A DNA stretch of 64,000 nucleotides, from NCBI GenBank assembly GCA_030685235.1, contig MU839125.1, forward strand, positions 1 to 64,000, written 5' to 3'. Below, in pieces: positions 11,380-23,444 of the stretch. This DNA comes from Copromyces sp. CBS 386.78 (taxonomy: Eukaryota > Ascomycota > Sordariomycetes > Sordariales > Sordariaceae). The notes under the pieces were generated by a model. The model ran no database searches. It was given only the letters and a program-made list of their open reading frames with translations, and was not told where the DNA came from. The translations under genes were made by a program, and so were the position numbers. Position 1 is the stretch's first letter, and the number at the start of each line of letters is the position of its first letter.

Positions 11380-14177
11380 ATGGCCGACAGCACCAGCTGG
11401 CTGCGTAGATTTCAGCAATCTCGCGCGCAACCTCCCAAGCAACAACCGCAGCCCATCATCACTTCTGCTTCCGAGGATAGCTTTGTCACAAGTCTAACGA
11501 CTATCGATCACCACGGCGATGGGGGGAACGCCTCGCCTTCTTTATCTCATCATCCCGCTGCGGCGACCAACAACAATAAACACCACATCAGTGGCGGCGA
11601 TGGCATCCGCGTAGTCGGCGGCAACGCCGGGAGCGGAATCGGAAACGGGAGCGGAAACGGGGAGATCTTTGGAGGTAACGCCACCGGGTCCGGACCACTG
11701 GCGCAAATGTCGATGCCGCCGCCGCCGCCGCCCAAGACGCCCACAGCGGGTGTTTTCTCCTCGGGAGGAGGAGGAGCTTCTTCGACGGCAAGCTTACGTC
11801 GCCCATCACTGCCTCATCAGAAATCGCCGAGCGATAGCAATGTTAACGGCACAACAAGCAGCCGATTACTGAGGTCGAGGCCGTCTGCTACTTTTCAACG
11901 CGTCTCAAGCTTGCTTAATTTCGGAGGAGGAGGGGCAGGGGGCGCAGGGAATGGAACAAATTCGCCTTCGGCCACCACGGCCCCATGTTCACCCTCGTTT
12001 TCTTCCGGACGACCTCGTGAGGGAAGTGGTGGCAGTACCAGCCGGTTTACCTTCTTCAGGCCCCTGACGCCGAGTGCTGCGGCAGCACCGGCACCGTCGC
12101 TGAGTGCCTTGCCGCTTAGCAATTGGAGCGCAACGACTGGAGAGGACGAGGACGACTGGCTGGGAGGACTGAGGCGGAATGCCGCTAGGGAGAGCCCCTG
12201 GCATAACCCCAACTTGATGCAGATGGCGGAGACGTTGCAGGCGGTTATGATGACGAAGGGGGACTCGATGGCTGCTCTTCCTGTTCAGTGGGTTATCCCA
12301 TTTTCCAGTCTTCACCGTTGAGGAGTTACTAACTAATTTGTGTCTGAAGGTACAACTCACTTGTCCACAACGTACTCGAGGGCTTCGCACACCTCACAAG
12401 GCGGTTGCAGGCTCTAGAGCAAGAGCTAGCTGAGCTCAAGAACCTCCGAGAGAAAGAACTCGAGCAGTTTCGAGGAATCAGCGAGGAGTGGATTCAGCGG
12501 GAGAACGGCTACAAGGCGGAAATCAAGCGGCTCGAAGTCGTGCTCGCTAAGGAGAGCAAAGATGGCTTGGCAAGCGTTACGCTGGCGAGACAGGACACGC
12601 TCATTGATCGGTCAGGAAGCAAGAGGTTCCAGGCGAGGTTGAAGAGGATGAGTACTACCGCTGATCGGGATCGAGGTATGTTGGGCGAGCCAGTCGACGA
12701 GGTCGCGCAGGAGTTTGAAGAGTTCGTGGAGTAATGTTGACAATTTTCTTATCACAGCAGGAGAGAGCGATGATGACCGGGACAAGGTGGCTACCAGGGA
12801 CGGAACTCGCTATGGGATAAGAGGTACGGTACCTCATGACGTACAATTTTTCGATAACCGATGCAATTTACTGACCGTTTTCTCTCTAACTCAGAGACCT
12901 CCCTTCGTAACCTTCCAATGGACAATGATATCCGCATCAGTCAACTGGTGAAGAAACGAGCGGCGGAGGACAAGCGGATGCGTAGATCACTATTGCAGCA
13001 ATCTATGGTTCCTCCTCCCTCTGTTTCTGTAGAAGAGACTCTCGTTGACTCCTCGTCGCCATCGCCTCCGTCACCAACAAAGCCATACAGTGGCTCACGA
13101 TCAAGCCAGAGCCAACATACGGGCTCCCTAAACAGCCAAATCTACAGCCCCTCCACATCTAGTAGCTCCGCCGCGAATACGGCCTCGGCGGAGGCAACCC
13201 GTAGCCTGTCTCGAAGGCGCAATATCAACAATCTTGTAATCGAAACCGGAGACATATCCACGGCCGTGAATCCACGACAACGACGCATCTTTTCGTATAT
13301 CGAAGGCGAGGCAGAAGTCCTCGCAACGGCTTCAGAGGATCGTCAACACCCTTTTCAGGACTATTATGAGCTTGCCAACACACTCACACAGCATGAGGGT
13401 CAGAGTAATCCGCAATTCACAACCGACACGAATGGCATGGACTTGTCCGACCGTGTCTCAGTCTCAGCAGTGCGTCCAACGGCAGCGGAACAATCCATGG
13501 ACAACAACTCAGTATCAACACGCCCAGAAGCCGAAGAAGATTCGGCTACAACCTTCACTGGTACTTCTTCAAGATCCAGCAACCTCACAGGCCTCACTCC
13601 CTCCAACTCCACAGGCTCAGTGATCTGGGTTGGAAAGCGCAACAGCAGAGCAGCAGCACAAGCCACCGCGGCTACCACCACCACCTCCTCCTCCATAGCT
13701 CAGGTTGACCAACCCAGTTACTATGAAACGAGTATCGGCGGCGGCGTCGGCATCGCACTTGGCGGAGGAGATTACGAGCTAGGAGAGATACCCAGCACTA
13801 CGACGGAATCAACAGCACCTAGCACTACCACAACGGCAGAAGGACCCGCTAATACTACCTACTACCATTACAACCCCACGACGACAACGACAACGATGGC
13901 CACGAGCCCAAGATCAGGACCGGCCATACCTCCCCGTACTACCTCCCACCAGCAGCAGCAGTCTACAGCAAAGGCTGGGAGTGTAAGTCCCATCAAGCAG
14001 AGGTTTGAACAGCTTTTTGAGCAACAGAAACAATCACAGCCCCGTAATGACAATGAGAGAAGTCCTGTCAGTGTTGCAGCGCCGAAGAGAGACCAACACA
14101 GAGACAGAGCAAATTCTCCGAACAGGAACAAGAACAACGTGTCGGCGACAGTGGCGATGTTTAGCGAAGGGACTTAG
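11380..14177 (+). CDS. Hypothetical Ser/Thr/Gly-rich protein with central conserved coiled coil
   Basis: Exons 11380-12287, 12350-12675, 12761-12823 and 12895-14177 join to 859 residues. Introns: 62 nt (GTGGGT...TTACTAACTAA...AAG), 85 nt (GTATGT...CAG) and 71 nt (GTACGG...CTAACTCAG). I chose ATG 11380 (MADSTSWLRRFQQS) because its context is good; 11239 is the alternative. The N-terminal third is Gly/Ser-rich with PPPPPPP. The conserved core spans the first intron: NPNLMQMAETLQAV, then YNSLVHNVLEGFAHLTRRLQ and a coiled coil with EEWIQRENGYKAEIKRLE. The remainder is disordered, with Thr- and Ser-runs, and ends SATVAMFSEGT. The core resembles a fungal conserved protein of unknown role. The third exon begins after a CAGCAG tandem acceptor, so one residue may be optional. 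The phase-perfect junctions make the gene model solid; no function is assigned. Confidence 0.78.
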
Positions 14178-16628
14178 GGGGATCCGCGTTAAGTCAACCG
14201 TTGAGCATTCGTTTAACCGTTGAGCCGCTTTGCCGTTGAGCTTTTTTCTTTCTTTTTTTCTGGGAGACGACCTGGACCTGGGAAAGGACCTTGACCTGGA
14301 AGAGCACCTGTGTTTCTGTTGGGTGATTATGGAGTTTGAGACGTTGGGTTCTTGTAATGAGGGCGTTTCAAGGAGGAGGAGAGAAAGGAGGTGGCAACTG
14401 GTAAAGGTACAGGTGACTGGAGTTCAGGTGAAGGGGCATAAGGGATCTTTGCTAGAAATTGCTGCCAGTCATCGGGCTTGTTCTCATAAGCGCATGGACG
14501 TTGGTGGAGGGATAGGCCATCTTGATATCTACCTCTACGCACGTTGTGGAGTTCACGCATCAACAAACACTCGACATCGAGTGGTTCATGAAGGTATCAT
14601 AGGATCATCAGGGGCTGGGGCTTAGATTCTCCCGGGGCAAGAAAGACTGTTGACGGCTCTCACAACAAGCGGGCCAGCGGATTAGGCAGCAGAATCCACG
14701 AGAGGCCACTCAACAGCATTATTGAGGCTTCAACATGATCGAATTATGTAATGGCAGCAGCACAACTAGAGGACTTGCCCGATACTTCAGACGTGAAAAT
14801 CCCACAGGAGTGGGAACCGATTCTCCTCCTCACCTCACTGCCAGAACACACACACACACACACATACTATAGTACTTCTGTACCTCTTCGAATATTCAAG
14901 TGGCAAGATACTTGCGGTAGGTATTCACAAGTCACGCTGGAGTATATTTCTTCTGTCCCCCAATGTACCATCCAAACTCAACAATCCGTGGGGGTGAAGC
15001 TGATCCTTCCCATTGACTACCTACCCACACGCACTCCCTCTCTACTTAGCTATGTATCTTTGCACAGCCGAGTGGCAAAGAAACAATGAAGAGACTTACG
15101 ATGTTTCACGGTCTACCTTGAAGCAATGTGAATGAAAGGCTAGCTAGGTAGTGTCTCAGGTGTAAATGTCAACAAGTGAGTGGCGAACTTGTCTTCTTCT
15201 CATCGATCTGTAGCGAGTACCTCAGCAGGTTCGGTAGGGTACTTGCCCTCCACAGTGGCTTCAGGGACTCCACGAAGAGAAGAGTTGCCGTACTGTCTAC
15301 ACTACATAGCTCGAGGGGCCAGAGTCGCGCGCCATCCGAATTCCCCCCCCTCCCCCGTCAATCCGTAGAAGTCGATGAGTGAGTGAGTGGGTGAGAAGCC
15401 CGTAGGCTCACAACTTTACCATATGTAGTGTAAAGGTATGACCTCTTGAGGTCTCTTGGCTCGGTTACATGGGACTCTCTAGTCTAGGGTTTCTAAGCTT
15501 CCCTACCTCTACAATGCCTCGCAAGCATATGATATCCATTTGGCTTCACGTTACACTTCTCATTGACTTTCACTCCACTTGAGTTTCTCACTTCACGTCG
15601 TACTTCACGAACAAGAGGCTCTCTCGCCTCTCCGTGAAGTCATCAGAATACACCAGGTTGTGATGTAAGAGTCAGGGGGCGAAGTGGGGCCCCGTCATCT
15701 CTTTCCTCAGTTTCGTCTTCTGGACTTGCGAGTTGTGAGTTGTGATTGTGGGGGAACACTCACTCACTCACTCACTCGCTTACTACTTGTCCTTGATATC
15801 AAGTATCTCGCATTTTCTTTTTTTCTTGCTCAGCAACTTGAAAGTAGCAAGTACATAGGTACCCCGTCCGTGTCGAATGAAGGAACGTATGCAAATAAAG
15901 TGGTTGAGTGGCTACCCACTGACTGATGAATGGATAAGAGGGAAATCATACCCCGGGCGGGGGCCGGAAGAGGAAGGAGGATGACCGATGATGGGGATCT
16001 CGGGATCTCGTAACCACAGCCCCGGGACCGAATAAGATATCTAGTGTAGTGACGGCGCAAGGATAAGGCGCCGCTATCGGTCATCACTACCTACTGGGTA
16101 GGTATGTAGTGTAAGTGTGTACGATAGCTACCCAGCAGACAGGAAGTGGCAGTGTCGAGTCAAGGACGAAAGAAGCAAAGATCGTGAAATGTGCAATGTG
16201 CAATGATGAAGGCGGCAAGGATGAATGAATCTTGAATGGATAGGGGTTTCAAAAAAGGGGCATCATGTCTCCACGGGTACGGTACGTACAGTGCATCATG
16301 CACATCTGAAATTACCATTGTGATCGAAAATCTAGTTTTCCAGATAGGTGAACCTGGGCTCGGGCACTGGAAATCGGGGACCCGAGATCTCGACACCAGG
16401 AGATCTGAAAGTGAGATCGCGAAAGTGGAGAAAGTCCGATGCTGAAACGAGAGTATGATACAGAATCAGGAAAAAAAGGTTAGAAAAAGCAAAGTGTAGA
16501 TTACTAGAGGAAAAAAAAGGAAAAGGGAGGGAGACGGGAAGGGGAAGCCCGAGATTTGGAGTAAGAAGTGAAAAAGGAAGGATAGAAAAGCAAACAAGGG
16601 TGAAAAAAAGAAAAAAAAAAAAAATTTC
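14178..16628. other. Gene-free stretch with simple repeats
   Basis: No convincing coding exon. Contains a CA run near 14847-14866, a CACT run at 15757-15777, several runs of TAGGTA/CCTACC, and a strongly polypurine plus strand from about 16465 to 16624 that ends at the tRNA gene. Small open frames here lack codon bias, domains or splice partners. Confidence 0.45.
16611..16624 (-). terminator. RNA polymerase III terminator of the tRNA-Tyr gene
   Basis: On the minus strand the tRNA 3' end is followed after 4 nt by a run of 14 T (A-run on the plus strand), the classical Pol III stop. Confidence 0.8.
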
Positions 16629-16716
16629 TCCCCTCGACCGGAATCGAGCCGGTGACCTTTCGGTATACAATCGTACAATTACAGCCGAACGTGATAGCCA
16701 ACTACACCACAAGGGG
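16629..16716 (-). tRNA. tRNA-Tyr (GUA) with a 14-nt intron
   Basis: Minus-strand cloverleaf of 88 nt. Acceptor stem CCCCTTG pairs with CGAGGGG with discriminator A; the D-arm is GTGTAGTTGGCTATCAC; the anticodon stem TTCGG pairs with CCGAA; the T-arm reads CCGGCTCGATTCCGG. The loop begins CTGTAA, giving anticodon GTA (plus coordinates 16680-16682), and about 14 nt lie between the base after the anticodon and the 3' half of the stem, the canonical site and size of the tRNA-Tyr intron in yeast. C1-G72 and A73 are the eukaryotic Tyr identity elements. The T-loop begins CTCGATT rather than TTCGATT, a small departure from B-box consensus. No CCA is encoded, as expected for a nuclear gene. Confidence 0.85.
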
Positions 16717-17547
16717 ATATGTTTTCATTTCTTGAAACTTTGGCTTATGTACCAAGTCAGCTGGTGCAGTGCATTACATTGCAGGGCAATGCAACTCTGT
16801 TGCAACAACACAACTGTGCGGTTGCGAGGTTGTTGGTGATATGCTCATTCCACAAGTGGACATTTGATGATTTGGTAACTTTGCAGTGGTTTTCGATAGA
16901 TGTTCGGGGGGAACGAACCACTTGTCATTGTCACCATAGCACAAGCACAGACACACGGAGCCCCACTGGATCTCAACTGGTGCAACCAACGCTTGTTTGC
17001 ATCGGGGACACCAGACACCAAAGTCAAAAGATTGAGGCAGATTTGGCGACACAAGGGGTTTTGTGGTCATCGACTGGCTGGGTGAATCTTTTTTCCGGCA
17101 AGGCATTGTGTACGTACAATGCCTATCATCGAGAACAAAACTGCTTACGCAGTAGTATGTAGCCAGTGGGTGCCGCGTGGATACCTTTACTATCATCAAT
17201 AGGGATCAGCTGCCGAGTCGGGTCCGGGCTATTCGTTGCCGCTGCTGGTGATCTTCCTTTCGACAACCATGAAAGTCTCTTGTGTGAATTTTTTGCAGCC
17301 ACCAAGAGCGTAACGTTGCACATGATGAACATGATGAACTTGTTACTTCCTATGTGCATGGCGAATGTTGTACCGTCTGTTGCCGGCGCTGGTGAACGGA
17401 TAGTCTGTACAACACCAAGAGGAGACTCCGGTGATGTCTCATCCCACTTTCACCGACTTCGCACTAGCTAACGTCTTCGATGACGAAAACATTGATGGTA
17501 AAAAGGCTTCTTGGTGAGATTGCAAGGTAAGATCGTTTGTATCCATC

Positions 17548-17575
17548 TTTTTTTTTTTTTTTTTTTTTTTTTTTT
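17548..17575 (+). repeat. 28-nt poly-T run
   Basis: Uninterrupted T-run in non-coding DNA; could be a slippage tract or the tail of a retroposed sequence on the minus strand, but no retroposon body is recognised next to it. Confidence 0.9.
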
Positions 17576-20500
17576 GATTACCCGATCCATTGTTGGATAG
17601 CAATTCAATTCAGCATCTCCACCTCGAATGGCGATTGTCTCTATTGTGCCGTTGTTGTTGTTGGGGGTTCGTCGGCCGTTCGTTTAGTTCGATTACTTCT
17701 CGGCTCGGCGATGAGGCTGTTGAAATATCCAGTAGCTAGGGGACAGGTGAGCTGGTGAGGAACCCTTTGGGGACCAAACAGGGCTTACGATAGGTCAGGT
17801 CGGAAAAGGCCCATTCTCGACCAATCCCTATTGGCGATCCTCTTTCGGATGCATCCAGATCCGCGAACTGAAACCTGGCAGATGACGAGATAGGCGCTGC
17901 TCTTCGGCAGTCTCGTAACGGACGCCTCATACCGAAACATATCGGGCCTCTGTGCCTAGGTCCTAGGAGCCCTAGGCACCACCTGCTAGCTGCTGGCTAG
18001 GTAGCGAGGCCTGGCCTGGTGATCGCTGCGCGCCGAGCAGTACACCGGGGCACCAGCAGGTGCGGAAAGGGGACCAAGCACACGTTGTAGTACACGCAAG
18101 ACCCCTCGCCCAGCAATGGAAAGACGGTCAAAAAGACGGAGCATGGAACCTTTTACGAAGAACGTAGAGACGGAGCTGTCCCTTGGTGCTTACCCCCCTT
18201 GTCCTGCTGAACCTCCCATGCGCGAGAGTGGGTTTGCTGCGCAGAGTGGATTTCCCGGAAGCGCTGTAGTGCACCGTTTTGTCTGGTATTGGCCCCTTGC
18301 ATCTGATCTCCCACTTGCCAATGGAATCGCGGGGGTCACGACTCCCAGAAGGAAGGATGCTTGGATGAGTGCCACGGTCAATAACGGTGAGAGCCTGCTC
18401 TTCGGTCCGTTTGGGGACCCAGCGACACTGTGTTCAAGGTGAGACTGTACTTGTTGCCAGAACGGAGGCGCTCTCTTCGTGCGACGCACATGGCAACAAG
18501 GGTAGGCACCTCTCCGGGCTTCAACCCGATCGGGGGGCTTGTCAACAATGTGTTTTGTTGTTGGTGAGAACAAACAAAACTGTGTTTCTCGTTTGTGTGT
18601 GCCTTGCCAGGCGCAGGCTACCTAGTAACCGACACCGTTGGGACTAAGTTCGGCGGGCTTTGTTGGACTTGTCGTGGTGGTCGTTGGAAGCGCAAAAAAT
18701 GGTTCAGGTTCCATCCATCCAGTCCGTCAGTTTGCATGAATGATATCGGGTCGATGGACCAATGGTGGGAATCCAAGGCTTCGAGGACCAGCGACCAAAA
18801 GTTCACTCTCGTGTCACGTCGGCCGGATCTGAAGGTGCGATCTTGCATGGATACAATGGGTAAAAATGGGTTGGGTTCTCGTCTTTGGGCAAAACGGCAT
18901 CCTGCGTATGCAGCTAAGGTATACTTGGGAGGAAAATGCGTAATCCGTCGAATTAGTGACGACGGTGATGGGAGTGTTGTGATGCCGTCGACAGAACAAG
19001 GACAGGGCGCACTTTGGTGCTGGAGCGCCGAGAATAGCAAATGCAATGTAAAAACCTACACACTACAGCGGCGAGCACAGACGTTTGGGTGCGCTCGAGG
19101 TGCGTTTGGTGATGTCGACGTTGCGCGAGGTCGCCGACCTGGCGTTCCCGACGTTACACTTGGTCCCCGCTTCATGGGTTGGGGCGTTGTGCCTCGTAAC
19201 CTTGTCCCACCTCAACCACCACCTTGCGGCTGCCGACGAGACGAGAGCTACCATCCTGGCTCTTAACACGACCGTTTTGTCGTTCCCAAGTTATTATGTA
19301 CATTTCAACTCTGCAAATACTGCAATAGATGTAATAGTCAGATTCTGACCACTGCGCCAAACACCCAAAAATTGGAGCTCCATCGAGGTGATAGATTAGT
19401 GCCAGATCTGTACCCCCTATATTCTGACAGTAATATGGCCGGCCCCTTTGTCGCGGCCGCTCCCTTTCTGGGTGTCCTTGATGTCCGTTTCGGATTCGTA
19501 TCTACGTAAGTGCGGCTTGTAACGCGGGGTCCTGCTTCATACACTTCGGTTGCTCATCCTGTCGAGTTGTCGTTCAATTCTCAATCAGGGAAACGGACAC
19601 GAGGTCCTCAAGAGAGAGACGGTTCGTCCGAAACTGGCTTGGGAATGTTGGCCGTTCACGTCGATCAAATCACAGTGACGCTCTGGCCTCTGACGTCCGC
19701 GTTGCAACCCTGGTCGAGGCTGGACCCCCGTCAGAAAAGGGAGCCGATCCGCCGGTACGGCTCTGGCGCCCGTGCCACATACCTCTACGGATATGGACGG
19801 GACGGGACCTGAGACTGCGTGCGGTCGGGGAACTTGTGCACTCTAGAAAACACTGGCCGTCCTTCCACCGCAACGGCACGGGCGGCGGGCAGTATTGACA
19901 CCGTAACAGTCGCATCAAGCGAATTGTTTGCCTGTCTTTTCCCTCTTGCCCGTTCAGAGTCCCATCTCATGCATCCGTGCAGTTCCCCCGGCTCTGGCCG
20001 GGCACACGGGTTGGGACACCCCCGCTTCCCCTAGTATGAGGGCGGGTGAATGGGTGAAAATCGAGACATGGACGTCACGCATGGCCACCATGGGCCTCAT
20101 GAACAAGGGCATCATCACCCACGAGGCGATTCATGAAAGTCCCACGATAATCAACGATATAGGCGACAGTCCCACATTATGGCTCCAACTACGGAGTCCG
20201 ATCCGAATGCCTTCTCCAGTGCTGTAGAGATCGGGACTAAAAAGGAGATGAAGGAAGAAGCTCGTTCCAAGTCCACACCACCAGCGATGTCATCAACTGG
20301 AACACCGTTGCAAATTGTGGGGAGTGGCTACAGTCCCGTCATGCCCCTTTTACCCACCGAGCCACACCTTCTGCTTGGGTTTTGGGGTTTGGGCACCACG
20401 ATGCCACTAAAATCCAACCAATTTCGACTTTCGTTTTCCAACGGCCGCGCATGATGACGGTTATTAACGTGTTCCTGCTCGGATGTGTTTGTTGCCGCCA

Positions 20501-21608
20501 ACGCTCTCGCGAACTTCCCACTAGGCCGAGCAAGATATCCACCCAGGCCACCACCGACTTTTCGTTTGGGCCAGGAACGCTTGTCCAGAACTCGGAATCA
20601 CTTCCATTACACTTACTCATGACAACATCTCTATAATAACTCAAAGCGGTGACTCGTGGGATATGGAAGGTAGGCTGCACAGTGTGATCTTTCACGCTCA
20701 GTAAAACGAGCCAAGAGATAATTTTGTGTTATGTCTCCGATACTCGCGTCTTCACCAGTCAACAACAACCACCCAACGGATGGTACTCACGGAGAAAACC
20801 CCAATCTAAATTCCCCACCATAACCTTAGATCTTCATGCTGTCGATGTTTTCTAACCTTTTGCTAACTGCTCGCCACCCAACTGGCGACTTTTTCCTTTT
20901 TATTTTCCTTTTTTCCTTTTTTTTTTCTTTTCCACAGGCGCTATCTCGGCGACTTTTTCCGGCACCGTTCAGGCCGTTAAAGCCTACCTTAGTATCTGCC
21001 CCTCTTCCTGTCGTCGGGCATCATCTCCCAATCTCTCTAGCTTGCCGAACGGGCTCCATCCCCATATCCCCCCATCCCCCATTCCGCTAAGGTATTATAA
21101 CCCCTTGTTCAAATCTCGTCGCCCACGCTGTCCGCCCATGTAACCCGATCGACCGAGGAAATCTATGCACTAAGTTTACCCTTCAGCTACCCCGTCGTTG
21201 TCTATCATGCTACGTTTTTGTCCAAAGTCAAGTGGGTAAGCTGAACCCCTTCAGAGTTTTTATGTGTCTCCGAGCCCATGATCCCGGTCGCCGCTCATTC
21301 AGAACTTTTGGTTGTTCGTTGTGTTTGAGCGAAGGTTCCGGATCCAACTCCGGTCGTCTCACAGACCACCGCAAACACACACAACCACCAACACCCAGCA
21401 AAGGGAACTACATTAGGGACCACCTTCCAAGAAAGTGAAAAAAAAAAAATGCCATGATGGAGTCACCGTGTAGACAAATTGCGGTATGGAATTCGTCAAC
21501 CCACACAGCAGCGACAGACAGCACCGACATTTTCAGCACCGAAATCTCCGATTTCTTCGGTGTAGTGCACGCTAGTGCCCAACCGAGGTTCCAAACCTAA
21601 CTAAACTA

Positions 21609-21799
21609 CAGTAGATACCCTAGTAAATGCAAGTTTTTCAGAGGCTCCCTATACTTGCATTTACTAGGTATCTTGCACTTACTAAGGTCACACTCACATA
21701 CAAACTAGCTAATCCGGGCCACCAGCATACTTGCATAAACTGGGGAATTTTATATGCACTTGCATTTTTTGTGGGTTGTATTTACTAGGGTATCTATTG
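21609..21799. repeat. MITE-like element with about 24-bp terminal inverted repeats
   Basis: The left end (CAGTAGATACCCTAGTAAAT) and the reverse complement of the right end (CAATAGATACCCTAGTAAAT) differ at one position, and the similarity continues a few bases further. The element is 191 bp, with TA immediately left and TTA to the right, reminiscent of TA target sites of Tc1/mariner-type elements. Inside, a further inverted copy (21653-21671) and degenerate direct copies of CTTGCATTTACTAGG recur at about 21672, 21729, 21768 and 21777. It has no coding capacity. Non-autonomous transposon is inference; the repeat structure itself is directly visible. Confidence 0.6.
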
Positions 21800-22988
21800 T
21801 TACCAAAACTAACTACCCTTTCCCGCTTCCTCGATTCGATTCGCATCACGAAAACGAAACAGCCGTGAACACACACGACAATTTCATGCACTTCCTCGTT
21901 AGGAGAACCGAGAAAACAAAGTGAAACTAGCTTCACCGTTGTTTTGCCAACGTCCGTCGTACGTTACGGTAGTGTCCACCCCTTCCTTTTTGGAATTACG
22001 TCAAATTTCCAAATTTCCGTTGCCAAGCATCAAGGTGGTTTCAGTTGAGCTTATTTTCTTCTTCACATGAGTGGGTTTCCTTTCTTGTCAGTTTATCATG
22101 TGGAGACTTTTTGTTGTTTTTGTTGTGTTGAAATCCGTGTTGTTCCCGGTGTGCGTGCGTGCGTGCCAGTGTTGACTCGTGAAAAGTTGTGGTCATCTTC
22201 GGTCAAACTTTCCCTTTTTTTTACTCAAGTGAAAAAAGAGGAAGTGAACCCCGAGAAACAAAACATTTAGTACCTAGGTACCGTAAAAAAAATATGTCTA
22301 ACACAAATCGTAAAAAAAGGATCGGAGATTTTACTAGAGGCTGTACCATCGAAGGGGTGAAGAACAGGGCTTCTGGAAAATATGACCCCAAAAAACGCCA
22401 ACATCAAAAACAGTAAGGGCAGATGAGCAGAGTGAGATTAGATGAGAGGCCACCACAGATTTGTTGTGTTGTGGATGCTCCATGTTCCATGTATGTGATC
22501 TAAACTTAGCAAATTTACAAGAAGTTGGTTGCACAACCTCATTGAACATGAACTGAACCCGGGGAGGGAGGGGGTGAGGGTCTCGTATAACACGACACCT
22601 TTTTTTTCTTTTCTCTACTCTAGGTCAATGATCCTAGCTCGTATAACGGGAACACAAGAAACGGGCATTTTTCAATGTTCTTTGAATGCTGGTAATGGAC
22701 GGACAGGGGTCATGTCATGAATGAATGAGTGAATGAATGACCTACGGATGGCCCCTTGGTTTAATGGTAGGGAGTCTTTTGGTATGCAAAAACGTGGTAA
22801 GCCCAATTTTATCAGCTTCACCAGGCGGCTGGATCAACTCGCATTCATGATCACATTTTACTGTTGGACGCAGGAATGAGGATGTAGTAGTTTCACCGAT
22901 TGATTCTTCTTTGATTTTGGAATATAACCTGCAGGAAATCATCTGCTGATGTGGGGGGTATCTTAAACGAACAATAAAGACATGTTCT

Positions 22989-23016
22989 CGTCCGTCTGTC
23001 CGTCCGTCCGTCCGTC
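22989..23016 (+). repeat. GTCC microsatellite
   Basis: Tetranucleotide run CGTC/GTCC with one interruption (GTCT). Confidence 0.85.
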
Positions 23017-23444
23017 AGGCCATCCGACCCTTGATACAACAACAACAAAAGAGGAAAGAAAAACACCGACTGACTACTACTATCCAGTTGTAGTGCGCGG
23101 GTGATTAGTGTCTTTTATCCATCCGCTATGCCCAGCCTAGTTTGTGATTCCTTCCTTTTCCTTTTAATTACCCAGTCACGGTACATTGATTATGATTGAG
23201 CTGTTAAAACAGATGAAGCCCCCTTAAGTGTGGTGATATCACCATCAAGCTGAGGGTTGATGCTTTGCATTGTTCTGATCTGATATGCCATGTTAGTATC
23301 GTGTGCTTGATTGAGAAGAGGACCGTCCTGAAAAACTTACCACATGTTATTATTCTCACGCTTCGAAACATTCGCTAGCCTTTGGCTCTTAGGATGTTAT
23401 GATATTTGTTTGTGGTGGATGGTTGTGATTGTCTTCCATCTGCT

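Larger units (their letters stand above)
16717..23444. other. 6.7-kb gene-poor stretch
   Basis: No convincing coding exon was found on either strand; frames such as 18595-19266 begin with a non-ATG codon and show no domain. Present: a 28-nt T-run (17548-17575), a MITE-like inverted repeat (21609-21799), a tRNA-like 5' half near 22749-22790 and a GTCC run (22989-23016). The last 140 nt are the 3' flank of the MYB gene. CpA is not depleted, so this is not RIP-silenced DNA; unannotated short or non-coding transcripts remain possible. Confidence 0.4.

Noticed and set aside
18595..19266. 223-codon open frame
   Set aside because: Begins with GTG, no domain, overlapping open frames on the opposite strand, no splice partners.
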